DNA of 64,000 nucleotides from positions 77,938,199 through 78,002,198 of the forward strand of contig OW240912.1 in the NCBI GenBank assembly GCA_933207985.1, given 5' to 3'. Below are positions 23,501-34,399 of the stretch, piece by piece; the first letter of the stretch is position 1, and each line of letters starts with the position of its first letter. The stretch is from Pelobates cultripes. Lineage: Eukaryota; Chordata; Amphibia; Anura; Pelobatidae. Position numbers and translations under genes: made by a program. The notes under the pieces are model-generated. The model had not been told where the DNA came from, did no database searches, and saw only the letters and a list, made by a program, of their open reading frames with translations.

Positions 23501-23565
23501 CATACACACACATTTGTTATTGTTCTCTCTCTGTATTATATGTAATTGTTTATTTCTATATTACA
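22780..23565. repeat. Dispersed repeat family, copy 1 (empty L1 target)
   Basis: Carries ACTTGATAAAGCC, ATTTTATTAAAGGTATTTTG, two GGATTATACCACT hairpin-like motifs (23037 and 23221) and GTGAGTAGGACCATATAGAC. The same order recurs at 38150-38631 plus 41311-41560, where an L1 splits it. A (TA)n tract (23461-23493) lies near its right edge. Unclassified; no coding frame. Confidence 0.7.
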
Positions 23566-24095
23566 TAGCTGAAAAGAGACTTGCGTCCATCAAGTTTAGC
23601 CTTCCTCACATTTGTTTTTTGCTGTTGATAAAAAGAAAGCAAAAAACAAAAACCCAGTTTGAAGAACTTCCAATTTTGCAACAAACTATAAAAACAAATT
23701 CCTTTTTGACCCCAGAATGGCAGTCAAATTAATACTTGGATCAAGAAGCTATTACCCTACATTGAAAAATGATATCCTTGAATATTTTGTTTTTGCATGT
23801 GTGCATGTAGTTGCTGTTTGAACATCTGTATGGACTCTGATAAAAACACTTCTTCAGGCAGATAATTCCACATCCTTATTGTTCTTACAGTAAAAAAACC
23901 TTTCCTTTGCCTTAGACGAAATCTCCTTTCTTCCCGTCTAAACGCATGACCTTGTGTCCTATGTAAAGTCCGGTTTGTGAATAGATTTCCACACAATGGT
24001 TTGCATTGGCCCCGGATATATTTGTATAATGTTATCATATCCCCTCTCAGAGGACGTTTTTCTAAACTAAAGAGGTTTAAATTTGTTAAACTTCA
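23565..24095 (-). pseudogene. CR1-like LINE 3' fragment
   Basis: The minus strand from 24038 encodes the C-terminal block of a CR1-type ORF2 (ITLYKYIRGQ, RQRKGFFTVRTIRMWNYLP, then a stop), followed by a 3' untranslated part ending near 23570 in the common amphibian phrase TTGCGTCCATCAAGTTTAGC (plus strand). It is 5'-truncated near 24095, where a plus-strand CR1 begins. Confidence 0.7.
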
Positions 24096-24097
24096 AC

Positions 24098-25305
24098 TTT
24101 TTAGATCAGGGTGGTGCAGTAGACATTGCTTACCTAGATTTCAGTAAGGCTTTTGACACTGTTGCACATAGAAGGCTTATCAATAAACTGCAATCTTTAC
24201 GTTTGGATTCAAATATTGTTGAATTGTTGAATGGGTAAGGCAGTGGCTGAGTGACAGGCAACAGAGGGTTGTTGTTAATGGAATATATTCGAAGCTTGGA
24301 CTTGTCACCAGTGGGGTACATCAGGCATGTGTACTTGGACCCATTCTCTTTAATATTTTTATTAGTGATATTGCAGAAGGTCTTGATGGTAAGGTATGTC
24401 TTTTTGCTGATGATACTAAGATATGTAACAGGGTTGATGTTCCAGGAGGGATAAGCCAAATGGCAAATGATTTAGGTAAACTAGAAAAATGGTCAGAATT
24501 GTGGCAACTGACATTTAATGTGGATAAGTGCAAGATAATGCATCTTGGACGTAAAAACCCAAGGGCAGAGTACAGAATATTTGATAGAGTCCTAACCTCA
24601 ACATATGAGGAAAGGGATTTAGGGGTGATTATTTCTGATGACTTAAAGGTAGGCAGACAATGTAATAGAGCAGCAGGAAATGCTAGCAGAATGCTTGGTT
24701 GTATAGGGAGAGGTATTAGCAGTAGAAAGAGGGAAGTGCTCATGCCATTGTACAGAACACTGGTGAGACCTCACTTGGAGTATTGTACACAGTACTGGAG
24801 ACCGTATCTTCAGAAGGATATTGATACCTTAGAAAGGGTTCAGGGAAGGGCTACTAAACTGGTTCATGGATTGCGGGATAAAACTTACCAGGAAAGGTTA
24901 AAGGATCTTACATGTATAGCTTGGAGGAAAGACGAGACAGGGGGGATATGATAGAAACATTTAAATATATAAAGGGAATCAACACAGTAAAGGAGGAGAC
25001 CATATTTAAAAGATGAAAAACTACCACAACAAGAGGACATAGACTTAAATTAGAGGGACAAAGGTTTAAAAATAATATCAGGAAGTATTACTTTACTGAG
25101 AGAGTAGTGGATGCATGGAATATCCTTCCAGCTGAAGTGGTAGAGGTTAACACAGTAAAGGAGTTTAAGCATGCATGGGATAGGCATAAGGCTATCCTAA
25201 CTATAAGATAAGGCCAGGGACTAATGGAAGTATTTAGAAAATTGGGCAGACTAGATGGGCCGAATGGCTCTTATCTGCCGTCACATTCTATGTTTCTATG
25301 TAACC
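24098..25305 (+). pseudogene. CR1-like LINE, 5'-truncated reverse transcriptase
   Basis: Starts inside reverse transcriptase with AYLDFSKAFDTVAHRRL (motif A), continues after frameshifts to VCLFADDTKICN (catalytic FADD near 24400), then LEKWSELWQLTFNVDKCKI, DLGVIISDDLKVGRQCN, ASRMLGCIGRGI and VRPHLEYCTQYW. The 3' end carries ACTAGATGGGCCGAATGGCT and ends near TCTATGTTTC, the standard amphibian CR1 terminus. The open part 24460-24951 is 163 codons. At least three frame breaks. Confidence 0.88.
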
Positions 25306-26100
25306 TTTTTGTTATCCACACTGGATTTACATGCAGTCTGCTGGAGGAACCAACCATAGACCTGTTACTTCACAACACTACCTTTGACTTATATCTTAAT
25401 GCCGGAAGCATTGTAGGAAACCAATCAGAATGTTTTTTATCACATGTTAACTATTATCACTATTAAGATTGTATGTATATAAACTTTACCTGTTTGAAAG
25501 TCAAGTCACTTCTGATGAAACCCCATGGTGTGTTCTGACCTATTTTGGATTTTATATTATATGATATATAGCCTTTTTGTTTAATAAAGTTTACACTTTT
25601 CAATTTAAATTTAATTGAATTATTTTGAATTTATCCTAGGTGGGGTCGTACCACCAAAACTCCAATACACTAGAGCAGGTTCATGCTCTAAAAAAAAAGT
25701 GAGTAAAATACCTATCATTATTCTAGGAAATAATGTATTACACTATTGGATGTTCTTATTTATTTATGTATTCACATACCGCACTTTACTAAGAAAAGTA
25801 CCATCGCCACTGCTGAACATACCATCGCTACTGTGGCATATATATCCTTAGACGGGGATTATACCGTCCACGCTCTATATAGCTCTTGAAAGTGTGTGTG
25901 TGTGCTTTCATTTCAATATACTACCTTATATGTTTTAAAATCACTTAGATTATGTGTTCTCTGTTTTTGTCTTTGGGAGAGTCATCTATCAACAAGATTC
26001 TGTTGAATTCATGTATGTATATATCTGTATCTGTTTGTGGTTACACTAAACCACAGGCACAGATTATTTCTTTTTTGTCCTAATTGTGTTAACACAAGGT
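25306..26100. repeat. Dispersed repeat family, copy 2 (diverged)
   Basis: Contains AGGTGGGGTCGTACCACC (25639) and GACGGGGATTATACCGTC (25853), variants of the hairpin motif shared with the repeats at 22.8 and 38.2 kb, along with ACTAGAGCAGG. Otherwise AT-rich and non-coding. Confidence 0.55.
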
Positions 26101-26154
26101 TGGGCATATCTTGTGTGATAATCTGCTGCCCTTACCTATCTCTTAAGATATAGT

Positions 26155-26725
26155 GAGCACCTATACCCTGTACTTGGTTAATGAGGGCATTGTACCCATC
26201 ACCTGGGCTTTTTCCATGTGGACCCAAAGCTTTGAGGTTGGGTGGGCATGCCAGTCCATGATCCTAAGGAGGTGTGTGGCAGGATAATATCTGAGTATTG
26301 ATGGGAGCCGGTACCACCTTGATTTATGGGTAGTTTTAGTAGCGATTTGCTGATCCTGGATGCCAGTCTGATCCAAACAAACCTCTGGATGGCGGTAGGG
26401 ATGGATTGGAAAAAGGCTCTGGGTGATGCGGCCGAACCAGGAAACATAAAGGTCTGACTATGGCTCCATATCTGCTTGCACAGCCGTGAGGATAGGAAGG
26501 AAATTCAGCTGATATAGGTGTGAGATCTTTTGGAAGCCAGATACCTAAGTATTTGAGTTTCGTCTTGCACCAAGTGGAATTGCGTTTTCAGAAGTGACCC
26601 TCTGTCCGCAGGAAGTGAACACTGAGCGCCTCTGATTTTCCCATTTTCAGCTTAAGATTCAAGAGTTTGCCGGATTCTCGGAAAGCATGTAGGAGGTTGG
26701 GTAAAACCAGTGAGCCTGGTGCTGA
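26155..26725 (-). pseudogene. L1 ORF2 fragment (after the catalytic core)
   Basis: Minus-strand frames with breaks read SGKLLNLKLKMGKSEA, KLKYLGIWLPKDL, IQRFVWIRLASRIS, GGTGSHQYSDIILPH and MDWHAHPTSKLW, which match the order of the region just past FADD in frog L1 ORF2 and parallel 31500-31290 of the larger L1 here. No target duplication found; both ends truncated. Confidence 0.75.
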
Positions 26726-27043
26726 CATTTATGATGGGGCCTAATTACAGAATCTTATTGACCAAAAACACTAAAACAGTGATACCTCTCAAGCGTCATG
26801 TAATTATCAGTCCTGGTCTGGTATGTTTTTCTATACATACTATTGTGTATTGTTATACCATCTTGCTTTAGCAACAACAAAAAAAAAGCTATTAGTGCTT
26901 TTCATTGGATGATCATCTTACTTGCTGTAGTCTTCTCCACAGAGGTTAGAGTATAACATATACAATTGTTACAATTTCTAAAGTAGACTTTCAAGCCCCT
27001 GTACCATAATATTTGACAATAAACTGAAATTTTTCACACCCAC

Positions 27044-27373
27044 CTTCTATTACTGTGAGTTTCACTGAAATCATTATGTCTGCATATGCTTTTTCAATAC
27101 CGCACCAGTATATCCCAGAATCTTCAGGAACCAAATTTCTCATTGTAATAGATAATGTTCCCCGTTTGTCATCTGCAATATGGAGCCTCGCACTAGATGT
27201 TTTTTTCTCATTATCACCTAACACATTGCACTGGGTTCTGAATTCACCACGGCACCAATACTTCTTGGCAAAAACAAAGCTGGTTTTATCATAGTTGCAT
27301 TTTATGAATATATCTTCTCCTTCTCTGACTGTTATCTCATTTATTTCTGTCCAGAGGGTCCTGGCTTCAACAC
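27044..27373 (-). CDS. Ig V-type domain exon, CD300/pIgR-like receptor
   Basis: An internal exon of 330 nt (110 codons). On the minus strand it follows a TTTCTTCAG acceptor (27374-27375) and ends ATAGAAG before GTGGGTGT. Both junctions are phase 1. The domain shows IFIKCNYD (first Cys), KKYWCRGEF (core Trp plus a Cys, as in CD300/pIgR domains), a downstream QCN, then ARLHIADDKRGTLSITM, and LVPEDSGIYWCGIEK, the hallmark C-terminal Cys context of this family. Extra Cys pairs are typical of CD300, pIgR and TREM-like V domains. No signal-peptide or membrane exon was recognised beside it. The frame is clean, so it may be expressed. The downstream same-strand Ig exon at 4040-4342 could follow in the same transcript. 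Confidence 0.85.
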
Positions 27374-27399
27374 CTGAAGAAACATATATTGTATTTTAT

Positions 27400-27934
27400 T
27401 AAACCATTAAAAACATTAACAATTTCTTCCCATGGCAAAATTGTTTGGGCCCTTCTGATGCCCGACCTTTAAGGTAATTGTCTCCCTTTAATGCTGGGCT
27501 CCCGTACAGTTAGCAAGTGCCATGCAAATCTCAAGTGAAATTATTTGAGCATGCCACATTCTACCATGTATTTTTGGACCTATCTACTGCTAATGTAGTC
27601 ACATACAGAGAATTTAATCATGAGGGGATAACACAGCATTCCACAGTCTGTCGCTAGAGTACATGATTGAAACATAGTACAGGCTACTATAAGTTTAATA
27701 GTTACGTAGTAATCTAGGGTGAAACAAAAAATATTAAAGTTCATCAAGTCCACAAGTGCAAAAATCACCCAGTATATAAGAATTAACCAAAAAGGTGTCT
27801 CACTAACACCCCAAAACCATATGAAAACTATAGAAATATATATGGTGCGTGGGGGAATAAGATGGAAAACTGATATAATAAATATAATATAATACAACCT
27901 AATACAGATGCTTATAAATCTAGGAAGGGAAAAA
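27400..27934. other. Non-coding DNA next to Ig exon
   Basis: Presumably intron or upstream sequence of the Ig gene on the minus strand. A 119-codon hydrophobic minus frame at 27580-27939 has no recognisable feature and no splice context that I could defend. Confidence 0.3.
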
Positions 27935-28115
27935 AACAAATATATCCATCAAGTTCAGAATTGAAACCTATTCTTTAATGCTGTTGATTCAAACAAGGCA
28001 AAACCCCAACTGTACCCATTTTTAATTATGCCACAAAAAGAGAAAAAACCTTCTTGCAAACATGTCAATTATAGCCTTGAATATTCTGTTTTTTGCAAAG
28101 AAACAGCCAGGTTTT
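27935..28115 (-). pseudogene. Probable CR1 3' end fragment
   Basis: ATATCCATCAAGTTCAGAAT and, further on, AGCCTTGAATATTCTG parallel the 3' part of the minus-strand CR1 at 23565-23790. No coding part retained. Confidence 0.4.
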
Positions 28116-28131
28116 TTTTTGTTTGTTTTTT

Positions 28132-28133
<2 letters not shown>

Positions 28134-28195
<62 letters not shown>
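28134..28195. repeat. (AT)n microsatellite
   Basis: About 60 bases of AT dinucleotide following a T tract at 28111-28134. Confidence 0.96.
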
Positions 28196-28199
<4 letters not shown>

Positions 28200-28339
28200 T
28201 ATTGTAAGACAAACTCTTTAGCAGTGGAGGCTTCACCATAGGTACAGTTGGGGCAGCACCCCACCAGTATTTCATGCAGAAAGAAAACTGTTTTAAAAAA
28301 TTGTGAATATTTTTTTTCTCCCCATTTGTGTTTTTACTG

Positions 28340-29008
28340 TCCCCCCCCGCCTGGCCCCCACCCCTGCGTGGTGGGTGGGGGCCCTAATAAAACAAATAGG
28401 GGGGGGGCCTACTGTCCTCCTCCCCTGGCCCCCACCCCTGAGCGGTGGGTGGGGGCCCTAATAAAACAATAAGGGGGGGGGGACCTACTGTCCTCCCCCC
28501 TTGCCCCCACCCCTGAGCGGTGGGTGGGGGCCCTAATAAAACAATAAGGGGGGGGACCTACTGTCCTCCCCCCCTGGTCCCCACCCCTGAGCGGTGGGTG
28601 GGGGCCCTAATAAAACAATAAGGGGGGGGGGACCTACTGTCCTCCACCCCCTGGCCCCCACCCCTGAGCGGTGGGTGGGGGCCCCAATAAAATAATAAGG
28701 GGGGGACCTACTGTCCCCCCCTGGCCCCCACCCCTGCGCGGTGGGTGGGACCTACTGTCCTCCCCCCCTGGTCCCCACCCCTGCGCGGTGGGTGGGTGGG
28801 GGCCCCAATAAAACAATAAGGGGGGGGACCTACTGTCCTCCCCCTCTGGCCCCCACCCCTGCGCGGTGGGTGGGGGCCCTAATAAAACAATAAGGGGGGG
28901 ACCTACTGTCCTCCCCCCCTGGCCCCCACCCCTGAGCGGTGGGTGGGGGCCCTAATAAAACAATAAGGGGGGGACCTACTCTCCTCCCCCCCGGTCCCCA
29001 CCCCTGAG
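28340..29008. repeat. G-rich 76-bp minisatellite, about nine units
   Basis: Each unit contains CCCCACCCCTGAGCGGTGGG, a hairpin-forming core, then GGGGGCCCTAATAAAACAAT and a run of eight or more G, then ACCTACTGTCCTCC. Units vary by CCTGAGC/CCTGCGC and by length of G and C tracts. One diverged unit or dimer occurs at 53563-53660, so the array belongs to a dispersed element. Each unit has an AATAAA. Confidence 0.93.
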
Positions 29009-29020
29009 CTTTCAAGCCAC

Positions 29021-29220
29021 CCAATCAGAGTGCACTGTGTCATTTTACACAGCGTGGGAAAGTTCTTTTGAATTTTCCCACGCTGTGTAAAATGACTCAT
29101 AACACTCTGATTGGTTACTTAATCCACCAATCAGAGTGTTATGAGTCATTTTACACAGCGTGGGAAAATTCAAAAGAACTTTCCCACGCTGTGTAAAATG
29201 ACACAGAGCACTCTGATTGG
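29021..29220. repeat. Nested 94-bp palindrome
   Basis: 29021-29114 and 29127-29220 are inverted copies, 93 of 94 positions matching, separated by 12 bases. Each arm is itself a hairpin: CATTTTACACAGCGTGGGAA is repeated inverted within the arm, and each arm starts CCAATCAGAGTG and ends CACTCTGATTGG (slight variants). The whole can fold as one large stem or as two side-by-side hairpins. Confidence 0.95.
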
Positions 29221-29228
29221 CTTAACCC

Positions 29229-29345
29229 CACCAATCAGAGTGTTCTAAGCCTAATTGCAGGGCAGGGCAAGGCTTTATAAGCCTTGACCCGCCCTGCGAG
29301 CTCAGTACGCGGCGTGCCCTCGTAGGGCTAACATGGATAAAAAAA
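29229..29345 (+). promoter_or_regulatory. Promoter-like CCAAT/TATA segment
   Basis: A fifth CCAATCAGAGTG at 29232 is followed 40 bases on by GGCTTTATAAGCC (TATA-like, about 29270-29282), a GC-rich stretch, and an ATG at 29333. Downstream, ATGGTAAGT near 29457 followed by a T tract and ACAG resembles an intron. CCAAT boxes 40-100 bases ahead of a TATA box are the layout of an RNA polymerase II core promoter. No protein product is recognised; the reading frame after the ATG is not convincing. Confidence 0.35.
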
Positions 29346-29770
29346 ATTTTGCGCTCGTTTTTTTTTTTTTTTTAAAGTGCGACGGGTATGATGGATTTTT
29401 ATTTGGCCTTTTTGGGGGCTGAAGAAAGAAGATTTTAGAAAAAAGAAGACGTCAAATGGTAAGTTTAATTTTTTTTTTACAGGTTAGTTATTTTATTCCC
29501 CCCTCACTATTTTTAGGGTGAGGGGGGTAGGTAGGGGATAGTTTTTTTTTGGGTGGGGGGGTGACTCATATTGACTCATATTGACCCCCATAGAGTGAGA
29601 GGGGGACCTGGGGGGGCTTATGAAGTGGCGGGGAGCACTGCTCCCTGCCGCTTCTATAGTTACATATTACAAGGAGGGAGCTGCTCGCCGGTAGCTCCCT
29701 CCTTGTAATAAACTGAACGAACAAACTAACACTGATACTCAGATACACTGATACACAGTGTTTGTTTGTT

Positions 29771-29784
29771 CGGCTGATCTTTCT
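29771..29784. repeat. Target-site duplication of the L1 at 29785 (left)
   Basis: CGGCTGATCTTTCT here is repeated exactly at 35396-35409. Confidence 0.9.
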
Positions 29785-30436
29785 TTTTTTTTTTTTTGAC
29801 ATTCTTTATTTATTAAGTTTTTCAAATCAGGATGGGAGACAGAAAAAAAGAAAAGGGTGGGGGAGGGGGGGTAAACAAATATCAAGTTACAGTGCGTGAC
29901 ATATACCTTAATAGATCGTCAGCTCTGGTAGTGGTTCGGGGTTACAGTCGGTGTGTTTCCCATAGTCTATGAGCCCTCACCTTGCGGTGTGCCCGCCTAG
30001 GCGGTTCTCAGTCGGGGCCTTGAGGTGCGGCTCAGGTGTGCCAATATAGGTGAGTTTGTGTTGTTCAGGGGGTTGTGATTGTACTTCGGTATTTGTTGGA
30101 GGGTTAACACCTTGCTTAGAGGGAGGGGTTGAGAGCCCCGTGAGAAGTCGGTGGTCGAATTCTCAGCCCAGTGGGCTGACAGAGCTCTGGCGATGTCTAG
30201 TCTTGGCATGTCACAGACAAGGGGGAAGGGGGGATATCTGAGTTGGGGTTCGAACAGTGGCGTTGGGGTGGGGTTAACTGGTAGGTATATCAGGGGTCTC
30301 TTGGAGGAGTGAGTTTGGGGGTCATGCCTGTCTCCGTGCCGTGTAAGATGTCCAGGGGTACCAGAGGAGGGCACATTTGTCCGAGCGCTCCCGCAGGGAC
30401 GCAGTCATCATTTCCATGTTATGGATTTCCTCCACC

Positions 30437-31590
30437 TTATCCACCCACTGTGTGTAGGTGGGTACTCTCTGGCTTTTCCAGTGCAGTGGAATTAGGCTTT
30501 TTGCGGCGGAGAGCAGGTGTATCGTGAGGGATTTTTTTGTATAGTTGTGTAGGAGTGGATGTGTGGTGAAGGAGCATTGGCAGTGGTTGCAGTGGGAGGT
30601 CTGAGTCCGTGATTTCCTTAATCTTAGTGTGTATCAATTGCCAGTACTGAACTATGCGGGGGCATGACCACCAGATGTGGCGGTTGGAGCCTAGGGTGGA
30701 GTTACATCTCCAGCATTCTCCAGAGGCTGTGTCATGCATGTGTCTTAGTACCTCCGGGGTCCTATACCATTGTGTGAGTAATTTATAGCTCATCTCTTGG
30801 TATTTGGAGCTTATGGAGCATTTGTGAGTTAAAAGAAAGATTTTCTCCCACTCCTGGGTAGTCAAGTGCGTGCCCGTCTCTCGTTCCCATTTTTCCGTAA
30901 ACCCTAGTGGACTGTCATTGCCTAGTGACAAGTTTTCACATGGTGGTAGCGGAACCTGTCAAGAGGGGTCGGATGCTGGGTAGTTATGGCGTCGGGCAGC
31001 GGTTTGAGGTTCCTGTCAACAGTCCATTGGTGTAAGTAGATCCAGTCAGTCTGGTGGAAGTTCCGAAAGGCCGCGGGAGGGAGGCCCCCTGCTAAGTTTG
31101 GGTTGTAAGCGATCGGGGTGAACGGGTTAGGTGATGTGGTGAGTCGGTGAGTGAAGCGCAGTTTGCACCAGACTCCAAGGGTGGCATCGATGAGTGGGTT
31201 TTGGGTTCGGAGCTCCGAGTAGGTGAGCGAGCCGAGCCAGAGTCTGGCCGTGACTGCCCCCTTCGTCTGCTGGATCTCCATGGGCACCCATCTTTTGGTA
31301 CTTGGGCGTGCGTGCCAATCCTCCAACCTCTGCAGGTGTGTGGCCTGATAATATAGCTACACGGAGGGGAGCCCGGCTCCCCCCGCAGCCTTTGGTCGTT
31401 CCAGCGTGGACCTGCGTATGCGGGACACGGAACGGTTCCAAACAAAGCTTCGGATTTCCCGTGTCAGGGTGCGGAAGAATGATTGTGGGATTGCGACAGG
31501 TAGCGTCGCGAATAGATACAGAAGTCTGGGGAGGACGTTCATCTTTAGCGCTTGTATGCGGCCGAACCAAGCAATTAGTCGGGTCCTTAC
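30437..31590 (-). pseudogene. L1 ORF2 C-terminal region
   Basis: Read on the minus strand from 31590: ALKMNVLPRLLYLFATLPV, EIRSFVWNR, GGAGLPSV, LEDWHARPSTKRWVPME, ARLWLGSLTYSELR, then 30931-30437 with EKWERETGTHLTTQEWEKIF and the Cys/His motif CWRCNSTLGSNRHIWWSCP followed by YWQLIH. This Cys-rich segment is the conserved L1 C-terminal motif. Frames change at least three times. Confidence 0.88.
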
Positions 31591-33227
31591 CGTCTTTGTG
31601 AATTATTGTGATCGTGGCGGCTATGGTGTCTGTCGGGAACCGTCCGCCTTCGCGGATCGAGTTCAGTCCTGTCAGGAGCCTGGGCAGTAAAGCGTCGCTA
31701 AAAGTGAGGAGGTAGGAGATCGGCAGCCCGTCCGGGCCGGGTGCCCTGTGGGGTTTCATGCTTTTCAGGGCTCCCTTGAGTTCCTCGAGAGTTAGGGGTT
31801 GCTCTAGATCCTCCGATTGTTCCTGGGAGAGCGTTTTGGTTATGTGTTGGGATAGGTAGTCTGAGATCGTCCGTTGGTGTGTCTGTTGGGCTGTCCCGTG
31901 AGTGGTCAGTGTCTGGTTGTATAGGTCTTTGTAGTAGGCCTGAAATGCTTCAAGTATGCCTTCCGGGTGTCTAGTGCTACGGTGGTCCCGAGTGTTTATC
32001 TTATGGATATGTTGCGCCCTCCTTCGTGCCTGGAGCATTTTTGCTAGGAGTCTACCGCTTTTGTTGGAGTGTTCATAGAAGTACCTGGCCGATTTGGCCA
32101 GAGTGTGCAACAGCTCCTGAGAGAGATGGTCCCTAAGTTCTCTCCGGGCTTCGGTCAGTTGAAGGTAGGTGTTATCGTCTAGCGTTTGTTTGTGTGTGGT
32201 TTCCAAGGCAGATACCTTGGATGTGAGGGTAGTGATGCGCCTGTGTCTGTCTTTTTTGCGCTGTGTGCAGACGGCGATGTAATGGCCTCTCAGGACACCT
32301 TTATGTGCTTCCCAGATCGTCAGGGGGGGGTGTGTCTGGGTCGTCATTAGTGTCAAAATATTGAGTGATCGTTTGAAGCGCGGATGCGCGGGAAACCGGG
32401 TCATTCAGCAGGGTTACGTTGAGCTTCCACTGTCTGTCCCTGGGTTTATAGAGGGGTGAGCTTGTGCGTACTTTAACCGGAGCGTGGTCGGAGTGGGTCG
32501 TGAGTCCAATGTGAGCGTCGTGAAGTAGGGAAAGGTATTCTTGGGGCATAAATATGTAATTAATGCGGCTGTAGCGGTGGTGGACGTGGGAGAAGTGCGT
32601 ATAGTCCCTGTCGTCTGGGTGTGCGGTTCTCCAACAGTCTACAAGGCCCAGTCCGTTCAGTGCCTTGGTGGCGGTCCGTAAGCAGTGTGGTGGTAGTGTA
32701 CTAGTTCTGCGGGACGTATCCAGGAGTGGGTCTAGTGGCATATTCAAGTCCCCTGCTACTATCAAGAGGCCCTCTCTAAATTTGTTGAGCTTGGTTAGGG
32801 TGCGAGAGAGAAAGGTGTGTTGGCCGCGGTTGGGGCTGTATATGCTAGCGAATGTGTATGTGTGGTCGGCAATCGTGCCTTTGACAAAGAGAGATCTCCC
32901 TCCAGGATCCATGTGGGTCGCAGTATGTCTGAAGGGTACAGTGTGTGCAAAGAGTATCGCTACACCTGCTCTCTTAGCGTCTGGGTGATTGGCGTAGTAA
33001 GCCAAATTGAAACGTTTATTTTCTAGTTTAGGTGCGTCCGGGCCCCGAAAGTGCATCTCCTGCAGGAACGCTACGGACACCCTCTCCGCCCAGAGACGGC
33101 GGAGCAGGTGGGAGCGCTTCTCCGGCTGGTTAAGGCCCCCAGTGTTGTTGGACCAGTAAGTGAGTAAGGCTGGGCTAAACCCCATTTGGGCCTCTGTGGT
33201 ATGGTTGTTCGGAGGGGGGGGGTCCAT
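31591..33227 (-). pseudogene. L1 ORF2 endonuclease and start of reverse transcriptase
   Basis: The frame from 33227 to 32301 holds the endonuclease: TYWSNNTGGLN, VAFLQEMHF (catalytic Glu), ASIYSPN, VAGDLNMPLDP, TALK-type middle and THSDHAPVKV with the final Asp-His. The true start may be the second Met near 33185. A frameshift near 32350 leads into the N-terminal part of reverse transcriptase (PLTLEELKGALKSMKPHRAP, GPDGLPISYL, ITIIHKDGKDPT), after which about 330 codons, including the FADD active site, are missing and the sequence resumes in the thumb region. The element cannot encode its own reverse transcriptase. Confidence 0.9.
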
Positions 33228-34399
33228 AGGGGAGGGGGGGGGTGGCTGCGGAGGGATGGGGAGGGGGTGGTCAATGCAACGTTTGAACCTTAACCGGGTA
33301 GTGGAGTTCAGGAGACTGTAGTATGGGAGAGTCTCGTCGAACCCCGGTCCTATGTACAGGGGAGGTCAGTTGCGTGAGGTGCGTGGAGGGCCACCTACAG
33401 AGTCTGTTCCTCAAATACGTGGGTTGTCAGCACCTGTGTCCCGCGGCTCCCAACCCGCCATGTTGAGTGGCTGTCGTGACATCCACGGGTCCTGGGGCCA
33501 TCGGGGGGGCTGGGGAGTGGGCCCGAGTCAGACGGGTATGCATGTGCGCCTATTTGCGTGTCGGGGTGGGTCAGTCTGTGGGAGGGGAGGGGGTGAAGGC
33601 GTGGGTCCGTAAGGGAAAATGTCGTTATGTGTTGGTGAGATACGTCGGCAGTATGAGTAAAGAGTTATACAACATAAATTAACATTGCAACCCACGCCAG
33701 GGGTGAAACCTAGGCCTAACATGGGTATCTTGAACATATATAAAAGCAAAATATATGGAACACAGTATACATGCAATCAGCCTCAGTGATTATGACTCGT
33801 GCGTGAGCTATCTAACTAGAAGGCAGTATAGCCATGTGCCTGCATTTTTCTGAAATTTGCGGCCCAGACCTCCCTCCCAAACAGTCCATCTCTCCATGAC
33901 CCACCCCGCGTGTTCGGTCGCCCCCTTCTAGTGGGCTCTCCATGTGGCTGGTTTCCCCCAGGCATCCCACCCCCGGTGCCATCCCCAGTCCCAAGTTGCC
34001 ATTGTGATGTGGTATGAGTCCCAGTCCCGTTAATCAGCGGCCTAACTCCTCAATTCACTTCACACCCAGGGCCAAGATCGTTGGGGGCTAGGGGTGGACA
34101 GGTAAGCGCTATTGTTTGCTAATGACAGTTACTTCGTGTCCCCCTAAGTGGACGGGTCGGCCTAGGAGGTGGCCTTTGATACCTGGTATGGGAGGTCGGC
34201 TTCAGTGCCTCAGGTTGCTATTCTTCTGGGCCGTCGGGGCCGCCTCGGCGCCGCGGTGGTGGTGCAGCGCGTCCCCCCATCAGGTTCTCCGCCACAGGGT
34301 AGGGCCCGGTTGGGCGAGCAGGTGGATTTTCAAGGATCCAGTTCTGTACGTGGACATGTGGCAGTCCTGCGGACTGAAGAAATCGGGGGACATCTTTTG

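Noticed and set aside
27580..27939. 119-codon hydrophobic minus frame as a membrane exon of the Ig receptor
   Set aside because: It lies upstream of the V exon on that strand, where a membrane exon would not be expected, and lacks splice sites of quality.
28340..29008. CRISPR-like regular repeats
   Set aside because: Units are contiguous without unique spacers, low in complexity, and in a vertebrate context. It is a minisatellite.
29333..29470. Coding exon after the promoter-like segment
   Set aside because: The ATG-started frame is dominated by Lys and Phe from A and T runs, with no recognisable protein; only the promoter-like layout was kept, at low confidence.
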